Assembly: GCF_000466385.1 (NCBI RefSeq) | Contig: NZ_KE952733.1 | Span: 1 to 52,683 of the forward strand | Direction: 5' to 3' | Length of the DNA: 52,683 nt | Origin: Aneurinibacillus aneurinilyticus ATCC 12856 | Lineage (GTDB): Bacteria > Bacillota > Bacilli > Aneurinibacillales > Aneurinibacillaceae | Shown here: one piece after another, positions 33,343 to 40,826 of the stretch | Layout: each line of letters begins with the position of its first letter | Position numbering within the stretch: position 1 is the first letter of the stretch | Notes under the pieces: generated by a model | The model's database searches: none | The model's input: the letters and a program-made list of their open reading frames with translations, nothing else | Told to the model about the DNA's origin: nothing | Translations under genes and position numbers: made by a program

Positions 33343-34539
33343 TTATTGTTCAGGTGCTGATTCTTTACCGAAGAACAGTACGCCTAGCACAGCCAACATT
33401 GTCATGAAAAAAAATATGGTGAATATATACGGAAAACCAACGCTCATACCAATAAGCAGTCCGACAAGATATGGCGCAATAATGCCAGCAATTCGCCCAA
33501 AGCCTGCTGCCCAACCAGTACCGGTTGCACGGAAGGAGGTCGGGTACTGCTCCGCCGTATAAGCATAGGTCGCTCCCCAGGCGCCAAGGTTAAAAAAGGA
33601 AAGGCATATTCCAGAGACTAACAGCGCCCAGATATTAGGGGAGAGACCGAAAGCCAGGGAAGCAATAGCAGATAGTGCCATAAACGTAATAAGCGTAGGC
33701 TTCTTACCCCATTTGCCTACGAAATAGGCGGCAGTGAAATAGCCGGGTATTTGCACTAATGTCATTAGCAAGACATATTCAAAACTTTTAATGAGTGTAA
33801 ATCCTTTCATAACCATAATGGACGGCATCCATAGCAGCATACCGTAATAGGAGAAAACGGAAGCAAACCAGAGTAGCCACAGAACAAAAGTGGTTTGTCG
33901 ATAAGTAGGAGACCAGAGAAGTCGAATTTTTTCGTTGATTTTTTGTCGATCCGCCTGTTTAGTGAATGCAGGTGTTTCCGGTAAGGCGCGACGTAAATAT
34001 AGAGCATACAGAGCAGGCAAAGCACCGATGAACAACGCAATCCGCCAACCATATTCTGGTATGATAAAGTAAGAAATAACGGCTGCAACAAGCGCACCAG
34101 CCGCCCAAAAACTTTGAAGCCAGACAACCCATTTGGCCCGATCCCGTTGCGGAGAGGATTCCAGTACATACGTTGTAACGACAGGCAGCTCCCCACCCAG
34201 GCCAAAGCCGACAACAAATCGCAGTGCCATAAATATCAACAATGTAGTGGCAAGAGCATTTAACCCGGTCGCGATACTATAGATTAAAAGGGTAACAATA
34301 AACAGTTGCTTGCGTCCGTAACGATCAGCCCAGACGCCAGCCAGTGCTGCACCTAATGCCATTCCAATGAAATTAATTGTACCAATAAGACCCATTTGTG
34401 TCGGTGTTAATCCCCATTCCGCTTGCAGTGCAGCGATAACAAAAGAGAGAATACCAACATCCATTGAATCGAACAGCAAGCCGATCCCGGATATACTCAG
34501 CAACTTTAGCGCCTGGTGCTCTTTTTTTTGTGTACTCAT
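33343..34539 (-). CDS. MFS transporter, NiaP/YceI-like
   Basis: A 398-residue twelve-span major facilitator. N-terminal ISGIGLLFDSMDVGILSFVIAAL and the loop GVWADRYGRKQLF are typical of the aromatic-acid/metabolite symporter branch, and the GLLFDSMDVG pattern recalls B. subtilis NiaP (nicotinate uptake). Nicotinate or another small carboxylate is therefore a guess. AAAGGGTGA precedes ATG 34539. A perfect 6-bp palindrome with 4-base centre (34566-34581) lies upstream. Monocistronic, convergent with the 3-hydroxybutyrate operon. Confidence 0.82.
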   Translation of the reverse strand: MSTQKKEHQALKLLSISGIGLLFDSMDVGILSFVIAALQAEWGLTPTQMGLIGTINFIGMALGAALAGVWADRYGRKQLFIVTLLIYSIATGLNALATTLLIFMALRFVVGFGLGGELPVVTTYVLESSPQRDRAKWVVWLQSFWAAGALVAAVISYFIIPEYGWRIALFIGALPALYALYLRRALPETPAFTKQADRQKINEKIRLLWSPTYRQTTFVLWLLWFASVFSYYGMLLWMPSIMVMKGFTLIKSFEYVLLMTLVQIPGYFTAAYFVGKWGKKPTLITFMALSAIASLAFGLSPNIWALLVSGICLSFFNLGAWGATYAYTAEQYPTSFRATGTGWAAGFGRIAGIIAPYLVGLLIGMSVGFPYIFTIFFFMTMLAVLGVLFFGKESAPEQ

Positions 34540-34565
34540 ATTTTCACCCTTTCTTGTTGTTTTAG

Positions 34566-34581
34566 TGATACTTGGGTATCA
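34566..34581. promoter_or_regulatory. Palindromic operator-like site upstream of the MFS gene
   Basis: TGATAC TTGG GTATCA, perfect 6-bp arms, 27 bases before the MFS start codon. The binding protein is unknown. Confidence 0.4.
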
Positions 34582-34801
34582 GATGTTACATTGTATTCAC
34601 CTGTGCACGAATTGCTTATCAGAAGTAAGGACCGGGAAACGTTTATTTTACGGAGAGAAAAGTATATTAAAGTAGGGATGTAAACGCAGCGGTGTTTCAT
34701 ATCCGTCTCTTGCATCATCTGAATTTGTATGTAGGACAGGGGATTTTATATTTTTGCGAGTATGCTACACTGAGAATAAAAGAGGTGCAATGAGGTGGAG
34801 C

Positions 34802-36277
34802 ATGAACGAGGAGGAGCAGTTGACGCGGCGAATCGCCCGGATGATCGAGTCGATTCCAGATGTTTTTTTAAGTGTGGATAAACGATGGAGAATTACATAT
34901 GCAAATCGGGAAGCTGAAAAAATCTTTGAGAAGCGCCGGGAAGAACTTCTAGGGAAAAACATGTGGAATGTGTTTCCAAGTATGATGGTGTCTTCATTTC
35001 AGAATGATTATTTCAAAGCAATAGCTGAACAACGTGCAGTGGAGTTTGAAGAATACTTGCCCGTATATGATAAATGGTTTGAAGTTCATGCAACGCCCTT
35101 TTCAGAAGGGCTATGTATTTATTTTCATGATATTACAGAGCGAAAGAAGACCGACGAACGGCTTTTGCGGGCATTGGAAACGAACAATCATCTTGCTGCT
35201 GCGATTGCTAATACAGTAACAGGAGTAACCATCTCTGATCCGAGCATGTCTGATAATCCGCTAATTTTTGCGAATAAAGGATTTGAACTGTTGACCGGTT
35301 ATACGGTTCAGGAAGTGCTTGGTCATAATTGTAGATTTCTGCAAGGGGAAGAAACAGATGGGGAGACACTGGATCTCATACGGCAGGCGATGCGGAAGCG
35401 CCAGCCAATCACAGCAGAAGTATTGAATTACCGTAAGGACGGGAGTTATTTTTGGAATGAATTAACCATCAGCCCGGTTTTAAACGAGGCAGGTGAACTG
35501 CTGTATTTTGTAGGGCTTCAAGCTGATGTTACCCGGCGCAAGCAAGCGGAACAAAAGCTGCAGGCAGAGTTGGAGCTTGCTAAAGCTGTTCAGCAAAGCG
35601 TATTAAGTCCGCCCCTATATGAGCCGCACATAGAGGTGGAGGCGGTTTATATTCCATCTGAAGAGCTCGCTGGTGATATGTATTGCTGGTATAAAATTGA
35701 TTCCCATCGTTATGGGATTTTGTTATTAGATGTAGTAGGGCATGGTATCAGCGCATCGCTTATTGGCATGTCCGTGCGATCACTCCTGCAAGGGCTTATC
35801 ACTAGATTGGCAGATCCGGTCAAAGTTATCAAGGAATTAAACAGGCATATGCGTAACTTATATGCAAAACAACAAAAGATGCATTCGTATTATTTTACAT
35901 GCATTTATGTGGTCGTTAATACGAAAGAAAAAATCATTGAATATGTGAATGCGGGTCATCCTCCGGGAATTATGTGTACAGTAGAGGGAAAGAGCAGACG
36001 GCTTGAACGGGGAAGTCTTCCAGTTGGCCTTTTGTCTGACTTTTCTGTGGAAAAGGAAGTGCTCTCCTATCAAACGTCAGCACGCATCGTTCTTTATACG
36101 GACGGACTTATCGAAGGAAAGAACCAGGCGGCACTTCAAGTAATTGATAAGCTGCAACAATTTTTTTCACGGCACCACCACACATCGACGGCGAAAGCAA
36201 AGGAACTAGCGATTCAAACGTTTGTTACCGGGAAGAAAAAAGACGATGTATGCTTGCTTGTCATTACAGTCCGCTAA
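34802..36277 (+). CDS. PAS-LOV-PP2C blue-light-type serine phosphatase (RsbU/SpoIIE family output)
   Basis: A 491-residue sensor phosphatase. Domain 1: PAS (about 14-115). Domain 2: LOV photoreceptor domain (about 129-246) with GHNCRFLQG including adduct-forming Cys177, Asn209 in NYRKDG, Asn219 in FWNEL and Gln240 in FVGLQADVT; these are the FMN-contacting residues of YtvA. Domain 3: PP2C/SpoIIE phosphatase (about 260-491) with ELAGDMY, DVVGHGISASL, YTDGLIEGKN and KKDDVCLL metal-binding aspartates. Such phosphatases dephosphorylate STAS anti-anti-sigma proteins; one is encoded 50 bases downstream on the other strand. GAGGTGG precedes ATG 34802; ATG 34790 is an alternative. Confidence 0.9.
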   Translation: MNEEEQLTRRIARMIESIPDVFLSVDKRWRITYANREAEKIFEKRREELLGKNMWNVFPSMMVSSFQNDYFKAIAEQRAVEFEEYLPVYDKWFEVHATPFSEGLCIYFHDITERKKTDERLLRALETNNHLAAAIANTVTGVTISDPSMSDNPLIFANKGFELLTGYTVQEVLGHNCRFLQGEETDGETLDLIRQAMRKRQPITAEVLNYRKDGSYFWNELTISPVLNEAGELLYFVGLQADVTRRKQAEQKLQAELELAKAVQQSVLSPPLYEPHIEVEAVYIPSEELAGDMYCWYKIDSHRYGILLLDVVGHGISASLIGMSVRSLLQGLITRLADPVKVIKELNRHMRNLYAKQQKMHSYYFTCIYVVVNTKEKIIEYVNAGHPPGIMCTVEGKSRRLERGSLPVGLLSDFSVEKEVLSYQTSARIVLYTDGLIEGKNQAALQVIDKLQQFFSRHHHTSTAKAKELAIQTFVTGKKKDDVCLLVITVR

Positions 36278-36288
36278 GATAGTGGAAA

Positions 36289-36310
36289 GCAGCGAGAAAA
36301 TACTCGCTGC
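36289..36310. terminator. Hairpin between the convergent phosphatase and STAS genes
   Basis: GCAGCGAG aaaata CTCGCTGC, a perfect 8-bp stem, but with only a weak T-tract on either side. Confidence 0.55.
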
Positions 36311-36327
36311 CTATCCTGCTTCTTAGG

Positions 36328-36627
36328 TTATGTGATATCTACTAACGTATCAAGCTTGCAGATTTGTAGAATGTTTTTTACAGGAAACGAGCTGTTGATG
36401 ATGCGAATTTGATAATCTGAAATCAGCGGATGAATCCAACTGATTAAAAATCCTACACCAGTGCTGTCGATGAAGCGAACTTGTTTAAAGTCGATAACAA
36501 TTCTTTTTGGCTGTCCAGGGATCTCCAATTCCCGTACTTTGGTTTCGATTTGCCGTACAGTTTCAAAATTAATGTCTTCCTTAAATGTAAATGTGATTTG
36601 CTCATGATCCACATTATAATTAATCAT
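36328..36627 (-). CDS. STAS-domain anti-anti-sigma factor
   Basis: A 99-residue STAS protein of the RsbV/SpoIIAA type. VIDFKQVRFIDSTGVGFLISW carries the phosphorylatable Ser55 (D-S-T-G). It is expected to bind the anti-sigma ATPase when unphosphorylated and to be inactivated by phosphorylation. ATG 36627 has AAGGGGATAG upstream; an upstream in-frame GTG at 36657 lacks a ribosome site. Last gene of an operon headed by a globin-coupled sensor, 26 bases after the ATPase gene. The convergent LOV-phosphatase is its likely activator. Confidence 0.9.
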   Translation of the reverse strand: MINYNVDHEQITFTFKEDINFETVRQIETKVRELEIPGQPKRIVIDFKQVRFIDSTGVGFLISWIHPLISDYQIRIINSSFPVKNILQICKLDTLVDIT

Positions 36628-36653
36628 TACACTATCCCCTTTGTCTTTCGTCC

Positions 36654-37058
36654 TCACTTACGAGGAAACGTAATGTTTGCCGATTCTCCATTTTCATCGA
36701 ATGTAAAATGCTTGCTGATGCTTTGAATAATATACAAGCCCCGTCCTCTCTCCTGAGCAAGAGAAGGCGGCCCTGTCGTCAGGTATTTGCGCCAGTCGAA
36801 GCCGCTACCTTTATTTGTAATCTCCAATATAATGTCGCTGTCCGTCCATCGGATGGCAATATGTGTATGGCAAATGGCTGCAGCCTCTGGATTATGATCG
36901 ATGATATTAACAAGAATTTCCCATATGCTTAATTGAAGTGAGTAATGTAGCAGACACTCTTCTTTAAGAGAAAGCTCTTTACGAATGTCGCGTAGGATAA
37001 GCTCTACATACGATTTAACGTTTTCTTTCGCCATTCCAGGAAAATTATACGTTAGCAT
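36654..37058 (-). CDS. RsbW-like ATP-binding protein (anti-sigma factor/serine kinase)
   Basis: A 134-residue GHKL ATPase: N-box SIWEILVNIIDHN, G1 box ITNKGSGFDW, G2 region ERGRGLYII. It resembles anti-sigma kinases of the RsbW/SpoIIAB type, although the sigma partner is not in the window. The ATG at 37058 has GGAAAAG six bases upstream and lies within the end of the preceding gene (14-base overlap), so translation is coupled. It probably phosphorylates the STAS protein encoded next. Confidence 0.82.
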   Translation of the reverse strand: MLTYNFPGMAKENVKSYVELILRDIRKELSLKEECLLHYSLQLSIWEILVNIIDHNPEAAAICHTHIAIRWTDSDIILEITNKGSGFDWRKYLTTGPPSLAQERGRGLYIIQSISKHFTFDENGESANITFPRK

Positions 37059-37362
37059 TTTTAATCTTTTCCAATAAGCTCTTAAGATAAGGGTGGCGAT
37101 ACTCATCCTGGTGTTCAAGACGATATAGCTGACTCCAGAGCGAATTGTATGTAGATTTTATCTGGATAGGAATAATATCGCCAAAATAGTACTGAAGATG
37201 GAGCAGACGCCATTTTACATAGTTTCGATTCTCATTTACATTACTGACATTTCCTATATCAATACGAACAATCTGTTCGTTTGCTTCGTGAAGCAGTGCA
37301 TCTGTCATTTCTTCTAACGAGGAAAATTCTCGGCTCTCAAAAGAAAATTTTTTTGTAGTCAT
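37045..37362 (-). CDS. Small protein of unknown function in the globin-sensor operon
   Basis: A 105-residue soluble protein. The pattern FSFESREFSSLEEMTDALLHE then VRIDIGNVSNVNENRNYVKW suggests an alpha/beta fold of the size of an STAS or response-regulator-like domain, but no conserved phosphorylation site is seen and I do not recognise a family. ATG 37362 follows GGTGGGAC; a GTG four codons upstream overlaps that ribosome site. It lies 43 bases after the sensor gene and overlaps the ATPase gene, so it is likely part of the same signalling pathway. Confidence 0.65.
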   Translation of the reverse strand: MTTKKFSFESREFSSLEEMTDALLHEANEQIVRIDIGNVSNVNENRNYVKWRLLHLQYYFGDIIPIQIKSTYNSLWSQLYRLEHQDEYRHPYLKSLLEKIKNANV

Positions 37363-37405
37363 TCCGTGTCCCACCTATGCCAAAATTTCTTTATTTTCTC
37401 CCATG

Positions 37406-38791
37406 CTATTTTCCGATGCTAAATTTGTCGTTTAATTGATTGCTTAGTAGACTCAATTCTTCTGCCATCTTGGCTACTTGATCGGATGCAGTGGAAATTT
37501 CGTTGAACGTTTGCTGGAAATCAAGAATGTATCTACTGACGTTTTTGATTTTTTCGCTGTTGGAACGCACCTGAACCGAGGAGTTATCCATAATGTTCAT
37601 AATGGCTGTGTTAATTTCACGGAAACGACTTGTTTGCTTAGCAATTTGTTCAAATGAATTATCGAACGAGTTGACATTATTTTGTACCATGGAAATCTGC
37701 TCATGGATATGTTCAAGTGCTGATTGGGTTTGCATAGCAAGATTGCGAACTTCTTTGGCGACTACAGTGAAGCCGCGTCCGTGTTCACCGGCCCGTGCTG
37801 CTTCAATGCTTGCGTTGAGTGAGAGGACGTTCGTTTTGTTGGAAATGGCATGGATAACCTGAACAATTTCTCCTATTTTATTGGCGCTTTCAATCAGTTC
37901 TTTAGATTTTTCCCGTGTTTCATCCATAATTTCTACGATTCGGTCGATTTCATTAAGCGCCGAACCAATCTCTGACTTTCCTTCCTCTACGTCTTCTACC
38001 ATTTTTCGTGAACTTTCTTGAATGTCACGTGTTCCGTCAAGCATTTGCACAACATGTGTTTCTTTTTCTCCGATGGAAGCACTTGTTTCTTCTGCAGTAG
38101 CAACAAGCATTTCAGATGATTCATTGAGACGATGCTGAATACGCTCGATTTCATTGAGGCGCATCATGGAAGACGTGTACGAGTCGATATATGTGGCAAT
38201 CGCAATTTGCATATCAAATGAGCAGAGACGTTGGAACGAGGCGAACGTTTCACGGGCTTGGTCTACAGCGTCCATCTCACGAAGGAGCAGAGCTAGTACT
38301 TCGTTTTGAATGAGCGTATAGGCCCCGATATACCATTCTGGAAATAAATTAATCCGATTATGTACACTGCCTATAATTTTTCGACGCACAATATAATCCT
38401 GGCCGATTTCGCCGGATACCATATCAAGCAGATAACGTTCTAGCGTTTGACGCAGCTTGTCGACCGAACTATGGTTATTAATAATGGACATAAGAGCGGG
38501 GACTTGTGACAAATTTTCATAGAAGGATGCGACAATGTCGCTTACATGTTTTTCGAAGATAGGTCGAATGGATACTAGACGACGCAAATCTTCCTCGGTT
38601 AGACCAACAAACTTGGCTTTGGAGGCTTCCGTACTATTCATCAGTTCCCGGTAGAATCGGGAAATTTCTGTAGAAGAAGTGGCAGGTGTGTTGCTGCTGG
38701 ACATCTGGCTGGACTCTTGTTTTTTTGTGTTTTTAAAGAAGCCCAGTGCTCCTTTTTCATTATTAAGTAGATGCTTAAACGGACATCCCAT
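37406..38791 (-). CDS. HemAT-type globin-coupled sensor with methyl-accepting signalling domain
   Basis: A 461-residue soluble oxygen sensor. The protoglobin domain spans about 45-205: proximal heme ligand His144 in GSVHNRINLFPEWYIGAY; Tyr91, Thr116 and Tyr154 stand at the same offsets from His144 as Tyr70, Thr95 and Tyr133 from His123 in B. subtilis HemAT. The MCP signalling coiled coil follows, with the hairpin tip NKTNVLSLNASIEAARAGEHGRGF. Unlike classic HemAT it heads an operon with an RsbW-like ATPase and an STAS protein. AAAGGGGAAG precedes ATG 38791. Confidence 0.92.
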   Translation of the reverse strand: MGCPFKHLLNNEKGALGFFKNTKKQESSQMSSSNTPATSSTEISRFYRELMNSTEASKAKFVGLTEEDLRRLVSIRPIFEKHVSDIVASFYENLSQVPALMSIINNHSSVDKLRQTLERYLLDMVSGEIGQDYIVRRKIIGSVHNRINLFPEWYIGAYTLIQNEVLALLLREMDAVDQARETFASFQRLCSFDMQIAIATYIDSYTSSMMRLNEIERIQHRLNESSEMLVATAEETSASIGEKETHVVQMLDGTRDIQESSRKMVEDVEEGKSEIGSALNEIDRIVEIMDETREKSKELIESANKIGEIVQVIHAISNKTNVLSLNASIEAARAGEHGRGFTVVAKEVRNLAMQTQSALEHIHEQISMVQNNVNSFDNSFEQIAKQTSRFREINTAIMNIMDNSSVQVRSNSEKIKNVSRYILDFQQTFNEISTASDQVAKMAEELSLLSNQLNDKFSIGK

Positions 38792-38934
38792 TATTTTTTC
38801 TTCCCCTTTACACGTAATATATGAAATGGAATTGTATGCAGTAGAATTATTGATGATTATACCATGACATTCACATAAAAACTCGTACTTTTATACTAAA
38901 AAATGTGTTATATCATGATTCTTTAAGACTGAGC

Positions 38935-38970
38935 CTCATAACTCAGGGATATGATCTTATGAGTTTTTAT
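38935..38970 (+). terminator. Orphan terminator-like hairpin
   Basis: CTCATAA pairs with TTATGAG (7 bp), followed by TTTTTAT, in the 306-base gap between the divergent globin sensor and stress protein genes. No gene lies upstream on this strand, so it may end a short leader transcript. Nothing else but the promoter at 39006 is seen in this gap. Confidence 0.4.
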
Positions 38971-39005
38971 ATGCAGAGGTATTTTTTCCTAATATAAGAT
39001 TTTTA

Positions 39006-39032
39006 GTTTGGAAGTGAAGAAAAGAAGGGTAG
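39006..39032 (+). promoter_or_regulatory. Sigma-B-like promoter of the general stress protein gene
   Basis: GTTTGG (39006-39011), a 15-base spacer and GGGTAG (39027-39032) match GTTTAA/GGGTAT at 4 and 5 of 6 positions. General stress protein 17M relatives are sigma-B targets in Bacillus. Confidence 0.4.
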
Positions 39033-39097
39033 GGATAAATGTGTTCACGAAAACAAGCTAACTACCAAGATAGACAAGTGTGAAGGAGGACAATAAT

Positions 39098-39655
39098 ATG
39101 AATGAAGACAAGAAAATTATCGGGGTATTCCGTACGCGTGATGAGGCGATACGTGCAATTGAGACGCTAAAGGATAGAGGGTGCCGCTCCGAAGACATTT
39201 CTGTTATTGCAAAAGATCAAGACAGCATAGGGTCGATCGAAGAGGAAACGGACACAAAACTGGAGGAAGGTTTGGCAGCGGGCGCTACAACAGGAGGTGT
39301 ACTCGGTGGGGTATCGGGGCTTCTGGCCGGTATCGGAGCGTTGGCCATTCCAGGAGTAGGTCCTATCGTGGCGGCTGGTCCGATTGCCGCAACACTAGGA
39401 GGAGCCGTCGTAGGCGCAGGTGCAGGAGGATTGGTAGGTGCACTGGTTGGCATGGGCATACCTGAGGACGAAGCGAAACAATATGAAGAATATCTCAATG
39501 AAGGCGAGATTCTAGTCATGGTAGATGCAAATGCTGAACGCAAATACCGTGTATACGACACCTTCCGTAACAATAATGCATTGAATTCCCATATGTATGA
39601 TCCGTACTTGAACGATACACCGGTACAGCGTCGTAACAATGATCCGTTACTATAA
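39098..39655 (+). CDS. General stress protein of the YflT/GSP17M family
   Basis: A 185-residue protein. The N-terminal alpha/beta domain (KKIIGVFRTRDEAIRAIETLKDRGCRSEDISVIAKD) is the general-stress-protein 17M motif; the centre is a long Gly/Ala-rich hydrophobic stretch (about 70-125) that probably inserts in the membrane; the tail GEILVMVDANAERKYRVYD closes the second domain. GAAGGAGGAC precedes ATG 39098; a GTG at 39080 lies within the ribosome site region and is rejected. It lies next to the light/oxygen signalling module. Confidence 0.86.
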   Translation: MNEDKKIIGVFRTRDEAIRAIETLKDRGCRSEDISVIAKDQDSIGSIEEETDTKLEEGLAAGATTGGVLGGVSGLLAGIGALAIPGVGPIVAAGPIAATLGGAVVGAGAGGLVGALVGMGIPEDEAKQYEEYLNEGEILVMVDANAERKYRVYDTFRNNNALNSHMYDPYLNDTPVQRRNNDPLL

Positions 39656-39687
39656 AGAAAACGAAACAAGGAAAAAAGTGCCTGAGG

Positions 39688-39730
39688 AACATAGGGAGCC
39701 TGCTATCAGCGGGCTCTCTATGTTTATTTG
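39688..39730. terminator. Bidirectional terminator between stress protein and AEC genes
   Basis: AACATAGGGAGCC pairs with GGCTCTCTATGTT (one G-U pair), followed by TATTT. Confidence 0.85.
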
Positions 39731-40665
39731 GCAAGAAGATAAAAGCAAAACATTGTCATGAGAGGAATGGTTGTAATAGATACGAGTGTAGAAAATACAG
39801 TCGCCATTGCCCCGTATTCTTCGTCTTTGGAATATCGGGCAAATAGAATGGAGGCCAGCGTAAGAGTCGGCATTGTCGACTGTACGATAATAATCTGCGC
39901 TACTTCTATCGGCAAGGCAAATATGTGCAGCAGGGATGCGGTAGCTACCGGAAAAATCAGTAACTTTATAATGAGCGGCATGCTTAGCTGATGTAGGCTG
40001 GCGGTCTGTTTCTTTTTCAATATGGAAGGAATGAGCATACCGATGTACATCATAGCAAGCGGAGACGCAAGGTTGGCTAGCGTTTCTGTCAGGTTTGCCA
40101 CGCTTTGTGGTGGTGTAATATGCATGACAGCTGCAAGCATCCCGACGAAAATAGCTATCATAGGAATATTAATAAGCTCTTTAAGCAAACGAAAGCTCAC
40201 TCTTTTTTCGCCTTGCAGCATCATCACGCCAAGTGTCCAGATAGTAAAATCCAGTCCAGCGTCGAAGATGGCAGCGAGCAGTGCGCCCTTCGGTCCAAAT
40301 AATGCAGCACAGAGTGGGATTCCAATAAAACCGGTATTACCTAATCCGGATAGAAGGGCCATTTCTTTCGCCTTGTCTGGGGCGACACGCATTCCTCGAG
40401 CTGCAATCCAGCCAAGCAGGACGCCTAAACAATTAATAATGATGGAACCAAGGAAGATCAGCAGAACAAGCATAAGAAATTCTGCATCAATCTCCGTTTG
40501 GAATACGCCATTTAGAATAATGCAAGGCATTGCCACATTAATAATAATCGCTATTAGAAGCTGCCGTCTTTCCGCTGTAAAAGGAATACGACGTGCCAGC
40601 AGGCTGCCGATTAAAATCATAGATGCCATCATTAGGATGGAAGTCACGACAGTTCCGATCTCCAC
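39724..40665 (-). CDS. AEC (auxin efflux carrier) family transporter
   Basis: A 313-residue membrane protein with about ten spans in two five-span halves, with ASMILIGSLLARRIPF, the GLGNTGFIGIPLC crossing helix and VVQSTMPTLTLASILFARYS-type C-terminal segment. Bacterial AEC proteins carry malate, malonate or similar organic acids; the substrate is unknown here. The start is GTG 40665 with AAGGAGAG upstream. Monocistronic. Confidence 0.86.
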   Translation of the reverse strand: MEIGTVVTSILMMASMILIGSLLARRIPFTAERRQLLIAIIINVAMPCIILNGVFQTEIDAEFLMLVLLIFLGSIIINCLGVLLGWIAARGMRVAPDKAKEMALLSGLGNTGFIGIPLCAALFGPKGALLAAIFDAGLDFTIWTLGVMMLQGEKRVSFRLLKELINIPMIAIFVGMLAAVMHITPPQSVANLTETLANLASPLAMMYIGMLIPSILKKKQTASLHQLSMPLIIKLLIFPVATASLLHIFALPIEVAQIIIVQSTMPTLTLASILFARYSKDEEYGAMATVFSTLVSITTIPLMTMFCFYLLAK

Positions 40666-40686
40666 TTTCTCTCCTTCTTTCTAAAT

Positions 40687-40751
40687 AAAGTGAAACTTCA
40701 CTCAATAAAGCTGTTTCTAATCCTCTATTGGGTAGTACTGCTCGTTAAGGC
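40687..40751. repeat. Dispersed repeat family B, copy 2
   Basis: Contains both blocks of the element at 4641-4685: AAAGTGAAACTTCACTCAAT (palindromic GTGAA-AC-TTCAC) and CTGCTCGTTAAGGC, but here separated by 26 bases instead of 4. It lies between the AEC gene start and the next minus-strand gene's end. Confidence 0.5.
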
Positions 40752-40773
40752 GACGCAAATGAGTTTAGCATAA

Positions 40774-40807
40774 TAAGAATGGCCCGCTCTTGTGGGAAGA
40801 ACAGGCC
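40774..40807 (-). terminator. Terminator after the heme-oxygenase-fold gene
   Basis: On the minus strand GGCCTGTTCTT pairs with AAGAGCGGGCC (11 bp with two G-U pairs), followed by ATTCTTATTA. Confidence 0.72.
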
Positions 40808-40826
40808 GTTTCAAAAGTATGCCGGA

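Noticed and set aside
34540-34801. Flavin (FMN) riboswitch upstream of the LOV phosphatase
   Set aside because: The intergenic sequence lacks the conserved FMN aptamer blocks; only a short palindrome is present.
36627-36657. GTG 36657 as STAS gene start
   Set aside because: It overlaps the preceding stop codon and has no ribosome site; ATG 36627 has AAGGGGATAG.
40022-40684. A 220-codon plus-strand frame opposite the AEC transporter
   Set aside because: Antisense shadow with no family resemblance; the minus-strand protein has typical membrane spans and a ribosome site.
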